Shown here: positions 1-8,847 of the stretch, piece by piece | Layout of the letters: each line of letters opens with the position of its first letter | How positions within the stretch are numbered: position 1 is the stretch's first letter | Assembly (NCBI RefSeq): GCF_004526235.1 | Contig: NZ_CP038159.1 | Coordinates: 2,666,001 to 2,730,000, forward strand | Reading direction: 5' to 3' | Length of the DNA: 64,000 bases | Source of the DNA: Sphingobacterium sp. CZ-2 | GTDB taxonomy: Bacteria; Bacteroidota; Bacteroidia; Sphingobacteriales; Sphingobacteriaceae | The notes under the pieces: generated by a model | Seen by the model: the letters and a program-made list of their open reading frames with translations, nothing else | What the model was told of the DNA's origin: nothing | Databases searched by the model: none | Position numbers and translations under genes: made by a program

Positions 1-1286
1 CCAATACCTAATTTATCAACGTCAGCTTGAGTTTTAGGCTCGATCGCTAAACCGATTACCGGCTCAGGGAATACCATGGACTCAAGAACGATAGGGTTTT
101 TCTCGTCACAAAGTGTATCACCAGTTTTGATGTCTTTGAAACCTACAACCGCACCGATATCTCCAGCTCCGATTCTTTCGATAGGGTTCTGCTTGTTAGC
201 ATGCATTTGGAAGATACGAGAGATACGTTCTTTGTTTCCTGAACGCGTGTTCAATACATAAGAACCTGCCTCTAATACACCTGAATATGCACGTACGAAA
301 CATAAACGACCTACGAATGGGTCAGTAGCAATCTTGAAACCTAATGCTGCGAATGGTTCAGCCTCAGAAGGTTTACGAACGATTTCTTCACCAGTGTTCG
401 GGTTAGTACCTTTAACCGCCTCTTGATCAAGAGGAGAAGGCAATAACTCCATTACGAAGTCAAGCATGGTTTGAACACCTTTGTTTTTGAAAGATGAACC
501 ACAAACCATAGGAACGATTGCGTTATCCAATACCGCTTTACGTAAAGCGTCTAAGATTTCACGTTCAGTCAATGAATCTGGATCTTCGAAGAATTTCTCC
601 ATCAAAGACTCATCGTATCCAGCAACAGCTTCCAATAATTTCTCACGGTATTCAGCAACCTCGTCGATCATATCGTCAGGGATAGGAACTTCCGTGAAAG
701 TCATTCCTTTATCAGCGTCGTTCCAAACGATACCACGGTTGTTGATCAAGTCAACCACACCTTTGAAATCGTCTTCCGCACCGATAGGTAATTGAAGCGC
801 AACAGCCTCAGATCCTAACATATCTTTTACTTGTTTTACAACTTTCAAGAAGTCAGCACCTGAACGGTCCATTTTATTTACGAAACCAATACGAGGAACT
901 TTGTATCCATCAGCTAACCGCCAGTTAGTCTCTGATTGAGGCTCAACACCATCAACTGCAGAGAATAAGAATACTAGTCCGTCAAGTACACGTAAAGAAC
1001 GGTTCACCTCAACTGTAAAGTCAACGTGTCCAGGAGTATCAATTACGTTTACTTGGTATTTTTTATTACGGTAGTTCCAGAATACGGTTACCGCAGCAGA
1101 GGTAATGGTGATACCACGCTCTTGCTCTTGTGCCATCCAGTCAGTAGTTGCAGATCCTTCGTGAGTCTCTCCCAACTTGTGGTTAACACCTGAGTAGAAC
1201 AAAATACGCTCTGTAGTTGTAGTTTTACCAGCATCGATGTGTGCAGCGATACCAATATTTCTTACTAATTTTAAGTCTTTTGCCAT
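1..1286 (-). CDS. fusA: Elongation factor G, N-terminal two thirds (partial)
   Basis: EF-G is the translational GTPase that drives tRNA-mRNA translocation and, with RRF, ribosome recycling in the cytoplasm. Reading the minus strand from the ATG at 1286 gives [12 protein letters not shown], then the P-loop AHIDAGKTT, the switch II motif DTPGHVDF and the G4 motif NKMD. The frame stays open for about 428 codons to the left window edge, so the C-terminal domains are outside. It lies 91 nt downstream of rpsG in the usual str-operon order rpsL-rpsG-fusA. The intergenic gap contains a strong hairpin followed by a T run, which could attenuate fusA relative to the ribosomal proteins. The family assignment is certain; the end is truncated only by the window. 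Confidence 0.97.
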   Translation of the reverse strand, partial: MAKDLKLVRNIGIAAHIDAGKTTTTERILFYSGVNHKLGETHEGSATTDWMAQEQERGITITSAAVTVFWNYRNKKYQVNVIDTPGHVDFTVEVNRSLRVLDGLVFLFSAVDGVEPQSETNWRLADGYKVPRIGFVNKMDRSGADFLKVVKQVKDMLGSEAVALQLPIGAEDDFKGVVDLINNRGIVWNDADKGMTFTEVPIPDDMIDEVAEYREKLLEAVAGYDESLMEKFFEDPDSLTEREILDALRKAVLDNAIVPMVCGSSFKNKGVQTMLDFVMELLPSPLDQEAVKGTNPNTGEEIVRKPSEAEPFAALGFKIATDPFVGRLCFVRAYSGVLEAGSYVLNTRSGNKERISRIFQMHANKQNPIERIGAGDIGAVVGFKDIKTGDTLCDEKNPIVLESMVFPEPVIGLAIEPKTQADVDKLGI

Positions 1287-1296
1287 AGTATTTTTG

Positions 1297-1351
1297 AAAA
1301 AAATACACCGACTTTGATAATGAATAATTTCAATTATCTAAAGTCGGTGTA
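1297..1351 (-). terminator. Hairpin with T run between rpsG and fusA (attenuator candidate)
   Basis: Positions 1304-1315 (tacaccgacttt) and 1340-1351 (aaagtcggtgta) are perfect 12-bp complements. An inner 6-bp pair (1316-1321 with 1333-1338) extends the stem past one bulged base. On the minus strand the stem is followed at once by a run of T ending near 1297, 11 nt before the fusA start. The shape is that of an intrinsic terminator inside the str operon, so partial termination or attenuation is inferred. Confidence 0.7.
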
Positions 1352-1377
1352 TCATATTTGAATCGTTGTGTCCAAAA

Positions 1378-1845
1378 TTAGAATCTGAAGTGTGAGAACG
1401 CTTTGTTAGCTTCCGCCATTTTGTGCGTATCTTCTTTCTTCTTAACAGCAGCACCTTCACCTTTAGAAGCTGAAATGATTTCTCCTGCTAATTTCTCGAA
1501 CATAGTTTTTTCACCACGTTTGCGAGCGTAAGAGATTAACCATTTCATACCCAAAGCGATTTTACGCTCCGGACGTACTTCCATAGGAACTTGGAAGTTG
1601 GCACCACCAACACGACGAGATTTAACCTCTACTGCAGGCATTACGTTGTTCAAAGCTTTTTTCCAAGTCTCTAAACCGTTCTCTTGTGTTTTGTTTTCTA
1701 CTAATTCTACTGCATCGTAAAAGATTGAATAGGCGATAGATTTCTTACCGTCAAACATCATGTTGTTTACGAAACGTGTTACCTGAACATCATTAAACTT
1801 TGGATCAGGTAAAATGATTCTCTTTTTTGGTTTTGCTTTTCTCAT
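1378..1845 (-). CDS. rpsG: 30S ribosomal protein S7
   Basis: S7 is the primary 16S rRNA-binding protein that nucleates assembly of the 30S head. The 155-residue product begins MRKAKPKKR and carries the family's [14 protein letters not shown] segment and a C-terminal [15 protein letters not shown] tail, matching the usual 155-156 residue length. A Shine-Dalgarno-like GGAGG lies at 1854-1858 on the minus strand, 8 nt before the ATG, which is notable because many Bacteroidota genes lack one. It is 19 nt downstream of rpsL and upstream of fusA. In other bacteria S7 autoregulates this operon; no such site was demonstrated here. Confidence 0.99.
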   Translation of the reverse strand: MRKAKPKKRIILPDPKFNDVQVTRFVNNMMFDGKKSIAYSIFYDAVELVENKTQENGLETWKKALNNVMPAVEVKSRRVGGANFQVPMEVRPERKIALGMKWLISYARKRGEKTMFEKLAGEIISASKGEGAAVKKKEDTHKMAEANKAFSHFRF

Positions 1846-1864
1846 TTTATTTTCCTCCGTTTAA

Positions 1865-2278
1865 TTATTTCTTACCTTTTCCTTTTGCTGGAGCAGCTGC
1901 CTGTCCTGGTTTAGGGCGTTTTGTTCCGTATTTAGAACGACGTTGGTTACGACCTGCTACACCTGAAGTATCTAATGCACCACGGATGATGTGGTAACGA
2001 ACTCCCGGTAAATCTTTAACACGACCACCACGGATTAACACGATAGAGTGCTCTTGTAAGTTGTGTCCTTCTCCTGGAATGTAAGCATTCACTTCTTTTC
2101 CATTCGTTAAACGAACACGAGCTACTTTACGCATTGCTGAGTTTGGTTTTTTAGGGGTAGTAGTATATACACGCGTACATACACCTCTTCGCTGTGGACA
2201 TGAGTCCAACGCTGGTGACTTACTCTTGTCTACCAGAGCTACTCTACCTTTTCTAACTAATTGTTGAATAGTAGGCAT
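1865..2278 (-). CDS. rpsL: 30S ribosomal protein S12
   Basis: S12 sits at the decoding centre of the small subunit and controls accuracy. The product has the conserved [12 protein letters not shown] loop and [13 protein letters not shown] segment. Both lysines whose substitution gives streptomycin resistance (equivalents of Lys43 and Lys88) are intact, so the sequence is of the sensitive type. The C-terminus has a short Lys/Ala-rich extension (about 13 residues), typical of Bacteroidota S12. It is the first gene of the str operon, with a TAnnTTTG element about 50 nt upstream. Confidence 0.99.
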   Translation of the reverse strand: MPTIQQLVRKGRVALVDKSKSPALDSCPQRRGVCTRVYTTTPKKPNSAMRKVARVRLTNGKEVNAYIPGEGHNLQEHSIVLIRGGRVKDLPGVRYHIIRGALDTSGVAGRNQRRSKYGTKRPKPGQAAAPAKGKGKK

Positions 2279-2327
2279 TTACCTGTTTTCTTTTAGAGTT
2301 TTTTGTTAAAAAAATATTTTAAGTCCG

Positions 2328-2335
2328 CAAAGATA
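2328..2335 (-). promoter_or_regulatory. Bacteroidota -7 element for the str operon
   Basis: The minus strand reads TATCTTTG, a match to the Bacteroidota -7 consensus TAnnTTTG, 50 nt upstream of the rpsL start. This would give a 5' leader of roughly 40 nt. The -33 region is not clear. Confidence 0.6.
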
Positions 2336-2394
2336 TAAAGAATAATTGATATCGTAAAGAGTTGAGTATAAAGTTTTTTTTAAAGTTTTCAAAA

Positions 2395-4524
2395 CTAACT
2401 TATCAACGTAAAATCGATCTGTCTCTTATCCAGGTCAACCTTCTTCACTTTAATCTGAACCTCATCGCCCAATTGATATACCTTTTTCTTGCGTTGACCT
2501 ATAATGGCATAATTCTTCTCATCCAGGGTGTAAAAATCATCGGTAATATCCCTTAACCTCACCATGCCCTCGCATTTGTTCTCCTCAATTTCTACATACA
2601 TTCCCCATTCTGTTACGCCGGAAATAATTCCTGTATATTCCGTGCCGATCTGGTTTTGAAGATATTCTGCTTGTTTATACTTCACGGAAGCTCTTTCCGC
2701 CTCAGCAGCTTTCTTTTCCATCTGGGAAGAATGCTCTGACATCTTCTCGTAATGTTCGGTATTCACCTTTTTGCCTCCATCTAGGTAATATTGGAGCAAC
2801 CTATGCACCATTACATCCGGATATCGACGGATAGGGGAGGTAAAGTGCGTATAGTAATCAAAGGCTAGTCCGTAATGGGAAGCTTTTTTAGTCGTATAAA
2901 TTGCCTTAGCCATCGAACGGATCGCCAAAGAAGTCAATAAATTCTGTTCCTTACTACCTTCGATCTGTTCCATCATCATATTCAAGGATTTCGCAGTCTC
3001 CTTGTCGGATTTAAAACTTAGCCTGTGCCCAAAACGGGACGCGAATTGCGAAAAGCTTGTCAAAGTCTCCGTGTTCGGAACATCATGGAATCGATATACA
3101 AAGGTTAATTTGTTTTTCCCTTTTCCTTGCTTGCCGATGTATTCAGCAACTTTTCTGTTCGCTAATAACATGAAGTCCTCAATCAGCTTATGCGCATCCT
3201 TACGGACTTTTGTATATACACCCAAAGGTTTTCCGTTATCATCCAATAGAAACTTCACTTCTTCCGTTTCAAAGCTGATCGCGCCGCTCTTAAATTTTCG
3301 CTCACGAAGGATATACGCTAATTCGTTCAATTTTAAAATGGGCTCTGAAAGTTCATCTTCCTTGCCTTCGATGATTTCCTGTGCCTCTTCATAGCTGAAT
3401 CGACGGTCGGAGTGAATGACGGTCCTACCGAACCATTGATCCAAAACATTGGCCCGCTCATCAAGCTCAAATACGGCCGAGAAACAAAGCTTGTCCTCGT
3501 TAGGCCTAAGTGAACACAAATTGTTTGAAAGTCGCTCAGGGAGCATCGGAATAACTCTGTCGACCAAATATACCGATGTTCCTCTCTCGAATGCCTCTTT
3601 GTCTAGTTGGCTATCGGGAATAACATAATGAGACACGTCTGCAATATGCACCCCCACCTCATAATTTCCATTTTCCAATTTCTTGAAAGATATTGCATCA
3701 TCAAAGTCCTTCGCGTCCGCAGGGTCAATGGTAAAGGTGGTCGTGTTCCTGAAATCCTGTCTCTTAGAAATTTCTTCCTGACTGATTACATCGGAGATAG
3801 CGTTCGCTTCTGCTTCCACTTCTTTAGGAAACTCCAGCGGGAAACCAAAGTCTGCCAAGATTGCGTTCATCTCGGTATTGTTCTCGCCTTTTTTTCCTAA
3901 TACCGATTTTACTCTACCGATCGGATTTTTTGCATTCTTCGGCCATTCCAATATGGAGACCACCACTTTCTCTCCATCTTTGGCACCGTTCAGGTTGTCC
4001 AGAGGAATGAAGATGTCGTGCAGCATTTTCCGGTCATCCGGAAGGAAGAACGCATAGGTGCTGGAGATATCAATGGTACCGGTGAAATCGGTCTTCGCGC
4101 GTTGGATAATTTCAATGATTTCACCTTCCCTTTTCTTGCCTTTTTTACGATCGTAAATATGCACTTTTACGATGTCCCCATGAAGGGCTTGACGAAGCTT
4201 TCGAGGGGCTACGTAAATGTCATTTTGAAACTCATCATCAGGGACGATGAAGGCTGATCCATCGGCAGTCATATCGACCTTTCCTGTTACATAAACATTG
4301 AGCTGTCTCAATTTAAATTTGCCGCGCTCCGGCTGTTGGAAAAGGCTGGTCTTCGAGCCATCCGAAAGGATGTCTGCGATAGCAACCTTCGAATCCGAAT
4401 CCGAGATGTTAAGCTTCGCAGCAACCTGTTTATAGTTCAGTGCTTGGTTGCCTGATTTTTCAAATATGTCGACGATTAATTGGGTGAGTACTTCTTTGTA
4501 GGGATTTTCTTTTCTTGATTTCAT
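2395..4524 (-). CDS. rnr: Ribonuclease R
   Basis: RNase R is a processive 3'-to-5' exoribonuclease that degrades structured RNA and acts in rRNA quality control. The 709-residue protein has a winged-helix N-terminus (about 10-75), cold-shock-type OB folds (about 75-215), and the RNB catalytic domain starting near 255 with the metal-binding motif TIDPADAKDFDDAIS at 265-279. Further catalytic-core motifs are SNNLCSLRPNEDKLCFS and HFTSPIRRYPDVMVHR. A C-terminal S1 domain (about 625-709) completes the family order. The start MKSRKENPYKEVL lies about 25 nt downstream of a structured leader. The short Lys-rich tail of enterobacterial RNase R is absent. Confidence 0.97.
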   Translation of the reverse strand: MKSRKENPYKEVLTQLIVDIFEKSGNQALNYKQVAAKLNISDSDSKVAIADILSDGSKTSLFQQPERGKFKLRQLNVYVTGKVDMTADGSAFIVPDDEFQNDIYVAPRKLRQALHGDIVKVHIYDRKKGKKREGEIIEIIQRAKTDFTGTIDISSTYAFFLPDDRKMLHDIFIPLDNLNGAKDGEKVVVSILEWPKNAKNPIGRVKSVLGKKGENNTEMNAILADFGFPLEFPKEVEAEANAISDVISQEEISKRQDFRNTTTFTIDPADAKDFDDAISFKKLENGNYEVGVHIADVSHYVIPDSQLDKEAFERGTSVYLVDRVIPMLPERLSNNLCSLRPNEDKLCFSAVFELDERANVLDQWFGRTVIHSDRRFSYEEAQEIIEGKEDELSEPILKLNELAYILRERKFKSGAISFETEEVKFLLDDNGKPLGVYTKVRKDAHKLIEDFMLLANRKVAEYIGKQGKGKNKLTFVYRFHDVPNTETLTSFSQFASRFGHRLSFKSDKETAKSLNMMMEQIEGSKEQNLLTSLAIRSMAKAIYTTKKASHYGLAFDYYTHFTSPIRRYPDVMVHRLLQYYLDGGKKVNTEHYEKMSEHSSQMEKKAAEAERASVKYKQAEYLQNQIGTEYTGIISGVTEWGMYVEIEENKCEGMVRLRDITDDFYTLDEKNYAIIGQRKKKVYQLGDEVQIKVKKVDLDKRQIDFTLIS

Positions 4525-4547
4525 ATGCTATTGTTTTGCCCATGTCT

Positions 4548-4597
4548 GTCTAGAAATTATAGGGTAGGGAAGGAGTTCCCGATTAAATTTCCTAGAC
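4548..4597 (-). promoter_or_regulatory. Nested hairpin in the rnr 5' leader
   Basis: On the minus strand an outer stem, GTCTAGGAAATT with AATTTCTAGAC (one bulged G), encloses an inner perfect 5-bp hairpin GGGAA-CTCC-TTCCC (4567-4580). The structure ends 24 nt before the rnr start codon. Two nested inverted repeats this close to a start suggest a folded mRNA leader. Its function (autoregulation, cold-shock control or mRNA stability) is unknown. Confidence 0.45.
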
Positions 4598-4604
4598 AAC
4601 ATAA

Positions 4605-4912
4605 CCCTGATTTTTCAGGACTGTATTATTGAACTAATATATAAAATATAAACGGTTTTTGAGCGGGATAGTTTGCTCTAATTCAATAAATATTTATTTA
4701 CTTATTTAAAACTTTGTTTTAGCTATATAAAAATATTGAATATCTATTAGTTATGATTTGATATGCTAAAAATTATGCAGGTGTATAAAAATATATATGA
4801 TTGATTTTCAATATGTTGTATTTTTTCGTACTTTTTTAAGTCTTTTGCTAAAAATTATTTTATTAAAATTAATGTTTTTATAAATATATATAAGGCGCTA
4901 TAAAATAGAGTA
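4605..4912. other. AT-rich intergenic stretch with no gene seen
   Basis: The roughly 530-bp gap between fur and rnr is strongly AT-rich and stops occur frequently in all frames. Apart from the rnr leader hairpin, a small CCTGA-tttt-TCAGG hairpin near 4606-4620 and the probable fur terminator, no coding region, RNA gene or repeat could be supported. It probably contains the rnr promoter, but no convincing TAnnTTTG element was placed. Confidence 0.5.
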
Positions 4913-4941
4913 ATAAAAAATTAAAAGCTAAATTTTAGCTT
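4913..4941 (-). terminator. Probable terminator of the Fur-family gene
   Basis: Positions 4925-4932 (aagctaaa) and 4934-4941 (tttagctt) are perfect complements around a single base. On the minus strand they are followed by TTTTAATTTTTTATT. This would end the fur transcript about 120 nt after its stop. The stem is AT-rich and weak. Confidence 0.45.
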
Positions 4942-5058
4942 CGTAAAATAATTGTACTTTAGCATTGAAATTTTGGTGGAATTTGAAAAAACGAAAGAGT
5001 AGAAATCCTGCGACCATAAGCAAGTTATAGTCGGAATTTCCTGATGCAAACAGTACTA

Positions 5059-5523
5059 TTAGCTTTGCTTTTCTTTACAGGAATCACATAATCCCACCGC
5101 ATTTATCGCGATGGAATGCAAGGAGAAATTTGGAGGTAGGGCAATTTTTGGAAGAGAGATTTCATCCAGGCAAAAGACGGAATTGCAAACTGAACAGATG
5201 AAATGCACGTGCTGATCATGGTGATGATGTTGGGAACATTTGGTCGAACATAGGGCATAGGTAGCCGTTCCATTCAGGTCGAAAACTTTATGGAGAATAC
5301 CCTTTTCTTCGAAACTTGCCAGGATCCTATAGAGGGTCACACGGTCGATTTCAGTACCTAAAATTTTCTCCAGGTCTGGTTGTGAAATGGCTGTCGGCTT
5401 CTCCGAAATACTATCCAAAACGCGTAACCTAGGTTGGGTAATCTTCAGATTATTTGCCCTTAACAATTGGCTGAATTCCTCTAGTTTTTCTATGCTCGAT
5501 GCTGCTTCTCTATCCGTTTTCAT
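5059..5523 (-). CDS. Fur-family metal-dependent transcriptional repressor
   Basis: Fur-family dimers bind DNA through an N-terminal winged helix and sense Fe, Zn, Mn or peroxide. The 154-residue protein has the family pattern LKITQPRLRVLDSI (helix-turn-helix entry), QPDLEK and DRVTLYRIL. The metal-rich hinge is CSQHHHHDQHVHFICSVC. A second CxxC (CDSC near the C-terminus) pairs with CSVC to form the structural zinc site. The His-rich stretch resembles Fur/Zur/PerR equally, so the sensed metal cannot be assigned from sequence alone. It is monocistronic between transaldolase and rnr, transcribed the same way. Confidence 0.92.
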   Translation of the reverse strand: MKTDREAASSIEKLEEFSQLLRANNLKITQPRLRVLDSISEKPTAISQPDLEKILGTEIDRVTLYRILASFEEKGILHKVFDLNGTATYALCSTKCSQHHHHDQHVHFICSVCNSVFCLDEISLPKIALPPNFSLHSIAINAVGLCDSCKEKQS

Positions 5524-5553
5524 AAGGGTAAAATTACGAAAAATTTAGGGCAT

Positions 5554-5585
5554 AAAAAACCTCCCTTTCAAGACGAAAGGGAGGT
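5554..5585 (-). terminator. Intrinsic terminator of the transaldolase gene
   Basis: A perfect 11-bp stem (5559-5569 with 5575-5585, acctccctttc/gaaagggaggt) has a 5-nt loop. On the minus strand the stem is followed by a run of six T. It begins 26 nt downstream of the transaldolase stop. Confidence 0.9.
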
Positions 5586-5611
5586 GCTATTTGATGCTTT
5601 TTTTTACTCGA

Positions 5612-6271
5612 TTATTTACCTGCTGCTTTCGCGTGATCTGCTAAGAACTGTGCCAATCCACTATCTGTTAATGGGTGTTTCAAAAGGGCAGTAATCGCTG
5701 ACAAAGGACCTGTCATCACGTCTGCACCGATCTTCGCACAACCAAGGATATGCGCACTGTGGCGAACAGATGCTGCAAGGATCTGTGTTTCGAATCCGTA
5801 GTTATCATAGATCTCTCTGATCTCTTCGATCAAACCTAATCCATCTACCGAGATATCATCCAAACGACCGATAAATGGCGATACGTAAGTCGCTCCTGCT
5901 TTAGCAGCCAATAAAGCCTGACCAGCAGAAAATACCAACGTACAGTTTGTTTTGATCCCTTTTTTGCTGAAATATTTGATCGCTTTTACGCCATCTTTAA
6001 TCATAGGAACTTTTACTACGATCTTGCTATCTAAAGCTGCTAAGGCTTCGCCTTCTTTGATCATTCCTTCATAATCGGTAGAAATTACTTCGGCACTAAC
6101 ATCACCATCCACGATTTCGCAGATCGCTTTATAGTGGTTAATTACGTTTTCCTCACCAGAAATACCCTCTTTAGCCATTAAACTAGGGTTGGTTGTCACC
6201 CCATCAAGTACGCCTAAGTCCTGTGCTTCTTTGATCTGAGCTAAATTAGCAGTATCAATAAAAAATTTCAT
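5612..6271 (-). CDS. tal: Transaldolase / fructose-6-phosphate aldolase (short form)
   Basis: This is a class I aldolase of the TalC/FSA subfamily, which transfers dihydroxyacetone units in the pentose phosphate pathway or cleaves fructose 6-phosphate. The 219-residue length fits the short single-barrel forms. Visible motifs are [22 protein letters not shown], the Schiff-base lysine in IVVKVP and [13 protein letters not shown] and FSA activities cannot be separated confidently from sequence. A clear promoter lies upstream, and a strong terminator follows. Confidence 0.95.
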   Translation of the reverse strand: MKFFIDTANLAQIKEAQDLGVLDGVTTNPSLMAKEGISGEENVINHYKAICEIVDGDVSAEVISTDYEGMIKEGEALAALDSKIVVKVPMIKDGVKAIKYFSKKGIKTNCTLVFSAGQALLAAKAGATYVSPFIGRLDDISVDGLGLIEEIREIYDNYGFETQILAASVRHSAHILGCAKIGADVMTGPLSAITALLKHPLTDSGLAQFLADHAKAAGK

Positions 6272-6332
6272 GATATAAAATGTTGATTAAAATTTTGTCT
6301 TCATTATCAAGCTGCCACTGAGTTTGATGATG

Positions 6333-6340
6333 CAAAGGTA
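6333..6340 (-). promoter_or_regulatory. -7 element of the transaldolase promoter
   Basis: The minus strand reads TACCTTTG, matching TAnnTTTG, 62 nt before the tal start codon. A TTG (6362-6364) 21 bp further upstream could serve as the -33 element; it lies within the inverted repeat at 6347-6367. Confidence 0.65.
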
Positions 6341-6346
6341 GGTATA

Positions 6347-6367
6347 TTGTTGCGCTTTTTGCAACAA
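6347..6367. promoter_or_regulatory. Inverted repeat in the tal/MFS divergent promoter region
   Basis: TTGTTGC (6347-6353) and GCAACAA (6361-6367) are perfect 7-bp arms separated by 7 bp. The repeat lies between the divergent tal and MFS genes and overlaps the predicted -33 region of tal. It is an operator candidate; no regulator can be assigned. Confidence 0.4.
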
Positions 6368-6395
6368 ATTCCATTTCAAATTGTTATCTTATGAC

Positions 6396-7625
6396 ATGCA
6401 GATTTTCAGGTCCTTTGCTTATCCAAATTATAGATTACATGTAATCGGTCAATCGATCTCCCTTTTGGGTACCTGGATGCAACGGATTGCCATTAGCTGG
6501 CTGGTCTATAAACTCACTGATTCCGTATTCTGGCTAGGTTTTGTCTCCTTTATTTCTTTGTTGCCTTCTTTGGTCTTATCACCATTTATTGGCGCATTTG
6601 TAGATAGGCATAAGAAATATAAACTGGTTTTTATTACCCAGATTGGACTGATGATTCAGGCAGGATTATTAGCGCTAGTGGTTTATCTTAAAATGGAATC
6701 TGTACTTTATTTATCTATTTTAGGGTTCATACAAGGGGTTATCAATGCATTTGATGTGCTGGCAAGGCAATCTTTACTGGTATCTTTGGTTGATGACAAA
6801 AAAGATCTGCCGAATGCCATTGCACTGAACTCTTCCATTTTCAATGCCGCCAGGATGGTCGGACCGGCAATTGGAGGATTTCTTTTGTCCATGTATGGTG
6901 AATTAGCCTGTTTTACCGTCAATTTCCTGAGCTATATTCCGGTAATTATCTGTTTGATGCTCATGAATGTGAAGGAAACATTGGTTATTGTACCTAATGA
7001 AAATGCCTTTCAGGGGCTTGTTCAAGGCTTTAAATACCTGAAAAGGTCCCCACATATTACTTCGTTGATCATTATTTTGGCCTTTTCGAGTCTTCTGGTC
7101 ATTCCTTATACTTCCTTATTACCGGCTGTTGCGCGGGAATTATTTCAAGGGAATGAGCGGACGTTTTCTTGGTTTGAAAGTGCTGCAGGGTTAGGGGCCA
7201 TGATTGGTGCCATTAATATGGCCCGACTGAAATCAGGCGAAAATTTAAGATATCGAATACTTTTTGCAGCCTTTTTTATGGGCGTAGCCCTTGTTTTATT
7301 GGCTTATGCGCATTATTTACCTTCGGCTTTATTTTTTACAGGAGCAGTTTCTTTCTCCATGATGATGCAGAATTCTTCCATTAACACCTATATCCAGACC
7401 CATGCGATGCCCGCCTACAGGGCACGGGCTATGTCCTACTATGTCATGGCTTTCCAAGGGATTTTCCCTATTGGAAGTTTAATTACAGGCGCGATTGCTG
7501 AATTTCTAGGGCTTAAAAACACCTTATATATCATGGGTGGATGTGGTATTCTGATTGCCCTAGGCTTTTATATTTACCTCCGGCTTCATATTCAACGGCG
7601 TTTATTCAAATTTAATTTCCGTTGA
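6396..7625 (+). CDS. MFS transporter (EntS/MFS_3-like exporter)
   Basis: This is an inner-membrane major facilitator, a proton-coupled exporter by family. From the ATG at 6396 it has 409 residues (MQIFRSFAYPNYR); a TTG five codons upstream is in frame but unlikely. About twelve hydrophobic segments are visible. The motif A-like loop FVDRHKKYKLVF sits between helices 2 and 3, and the early GTWMQRIAISWLVY segment is typical of the EntS-like branch. The substrate is unknown. It is divergent from tal, and its 3' end overlaps the convergent aspartyl-protease gene by 34 bp. Confidence 0.88.
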   Translation: MQIFRSFAYPNYRLHVIGQSISLLGTWMQRIAISWLVYKLTDSVFWLGFVSFISLLPSLVLSPFIGAFVDRHKKYKLVFITQIGLMIQAGLLALVVYLKMESVLYLSILGFIQGVINAFDVLARQSLLVSLVDDKKDLPNAIALNSSIFNAARMVGPAIGGFLLSMYGELACFTVNFLSYIPVIICLMLMNVKETLVIVPNENAFQGLVQGFKYLKRSPHITSLIIILAFSSLLVIPYTSLLPAVARELFQGNERTFSWFESAAGLGAMIGAINMARLKSGENLRYRILFAAFFMGVALVLLAYAHYLPSALFFTGAVSFSMMMQNSSINTYIQTHAMPAYRARAMSYYVMAFQGIFPIGSLITGAIAEFLGLKNTLYIMGGCGILIALGFYIYLRLHIQRRLFKFNFR

Positions 7626-8044
7626 TTAAGTGTTAATTGATTCTTTTTGTAGTCTATCATTCCGCCATATTCTTTCAGGATATCACCTCCCAATACCCCA
7701 ATAACGGGATCTATCCCTATTTGTTCGTATGCATAATTGATGGAACTTAGATCTAATACGGCTGTCGTGAAGTTTTTGATGGACCATTCCTTCATTTTGA
7801 ACTCTGGAATGGTAAGCATAAAACTTTCCATACTATTGGTCCCCAGACCAGTGGATAGGATATCTGTAGTTTCGAAATGTTCCTCTTGTATACCAGAATT
7901 CAATAGGGTGGTTTTATCCAAAACCGTTTTGGATGCGCCGGTATCTATAACTAATTTAAATTTACGATCGTAAAGTTCTACTTCTGTAATGATATGGTAG
8001 CCATCGGCTTGAAGTTTGATGACTTCAAAAGGAATTTTTTGCAT
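7592..8044 (-). CDS. Retropepsin-like aspartyl protease domain protein
   Basis: A single-domain protein of 150 residues with the aspartyl protease signature VIDTGASKTVLDK near residues 32-44 and a downstream GVLGGDILKEYGGMIDY segment. The latter corresponds to the hydrophobic-Gly flap/ILG motif of retropepsin-like families. One catalytic Asp per chain implies a homodimeric active site. No signal peptide is seen, so it is probably cytoplasmic. The physiological substrate is unknown. It overlaps the convergent MFS gene by 34 bp and heads a minus-strand trio of small genes. Confidence 0.8.
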   Translation of the reverse strand: MQKIPFEVIKLQADGYHIITEVELYDRKFKLVIDTGASKTVLDKTTLLNSGIQEEHFETTDILSTGLGTNSMESFMLTIPEFKMKEWSIKNFTTAVLDLSSINYAYEQIGIDPVIGVLGGDILKEYGGMIDYKKNQLTLNQRKLNLNKRR

Positions 8045-8122
8045 AGTTGGATAATAGAATGTGAAACCTCGTAAAGAATGAATTTACTTGGTATAAATAC
8101 AATTCTACTGTTTTTTCTCCAA

Positions 8123-8758
8123 TTATATAGCTAATTTCTTCTTTTTCATCGCTTTTTTTAACCGGTCCTTTAGAATGGATTTATATTCCGGAGAAGTTTG
8201 TAATTCTATGGTATAGATCCTAATCTCATCTAATTGTTCCAAGTATCTCTCCTTGGAATAATTTATCTTGAAGGATTCAATATCTGGTTGTGGCGCTAAT
8301 TTTGAAAGTTCATTCCCCATGGCAGCCGTTGCTACAGTGGCTGTCCCTATAAGTAAAGTCTCTCCAACTGAAGGCGCGGCATCCGCATCCGATAATAGAT
8401 TGCCATATTGATCTGTTTTGTTGTGATTTTTTTCAGGCTCATCTGTCAAACTGGATTTCATGATATCAACACCTGTTTTACTCATTCCTTTAAATAAGGG
8501 TGCTTCTTTCTTCCGATCAAATTTAATCTTTATCTTTTTTATGGTAGAAACTGGAATCTTCTTCATCTCCTTATCCTTCATCAAATAGATTTCCTCCACC
8601 GTTGCCCTATAAAAATTTCCTTTGATTGTTTCTTTCTTGGTTTTTATATGGGCTTGGTAATAGGAAACAACAACTGGTTCTGGGTATTCTACGCTTTGTG
8701 CTTGACAAATTCCCAGAATTCCAATGCATATTGCAAGATTTAATAAGATGATCCTCAT
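8123..8758 (-). CDS. Secreted hypothetical protein
   Basis: 211 residues with a clear Sec signal peptide (MRIILLNLAICIGILGICQAQ), so it is periplasmic or surface-located. The mature part begins with a beta-rich stretch containing KTKKETIKGNFYR and EIYLMKDKEMKKIPV, which looks like a short SH3-like strand repeat. A hydrophobic TLLIGTATVATAAMG segment lies in the middle and a very Lys-rich tail (LKKAMKKKKLAI) at the end. No family was recognised. It lies between the protease and a two-helix membrane protein on the same strand, with gaps of about 80-90 nt. Confidence 0.7.
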   Translation of the reverse strand: MRIILLNLAICIGILGICQAQSVEYPEPVVVSYYQAHIKTKKETIKGNFYRATVEEIYLMKDKEMKKIPVSTIKKIKIKFDRKKEAPLFKGMSKTGVDIMKSSLTDEPEKNHNKTDQYGNLLSDADAAPSVGETLLIGTATVATAAMGNELSKLAPQPDIESFKINYSKERYLEQLDEIRIYTIELQTSPEYKSILKDRLKKAMKKKKLAI

Positions 8759-8847
8759 GAAACAAAAATAAGGTTTATTTCATTTAAAGAATATATTTTA
8801 ACAAAAGTTTATGGTTTTTATAGTGTGGAGATTTATTATTATTCGGT

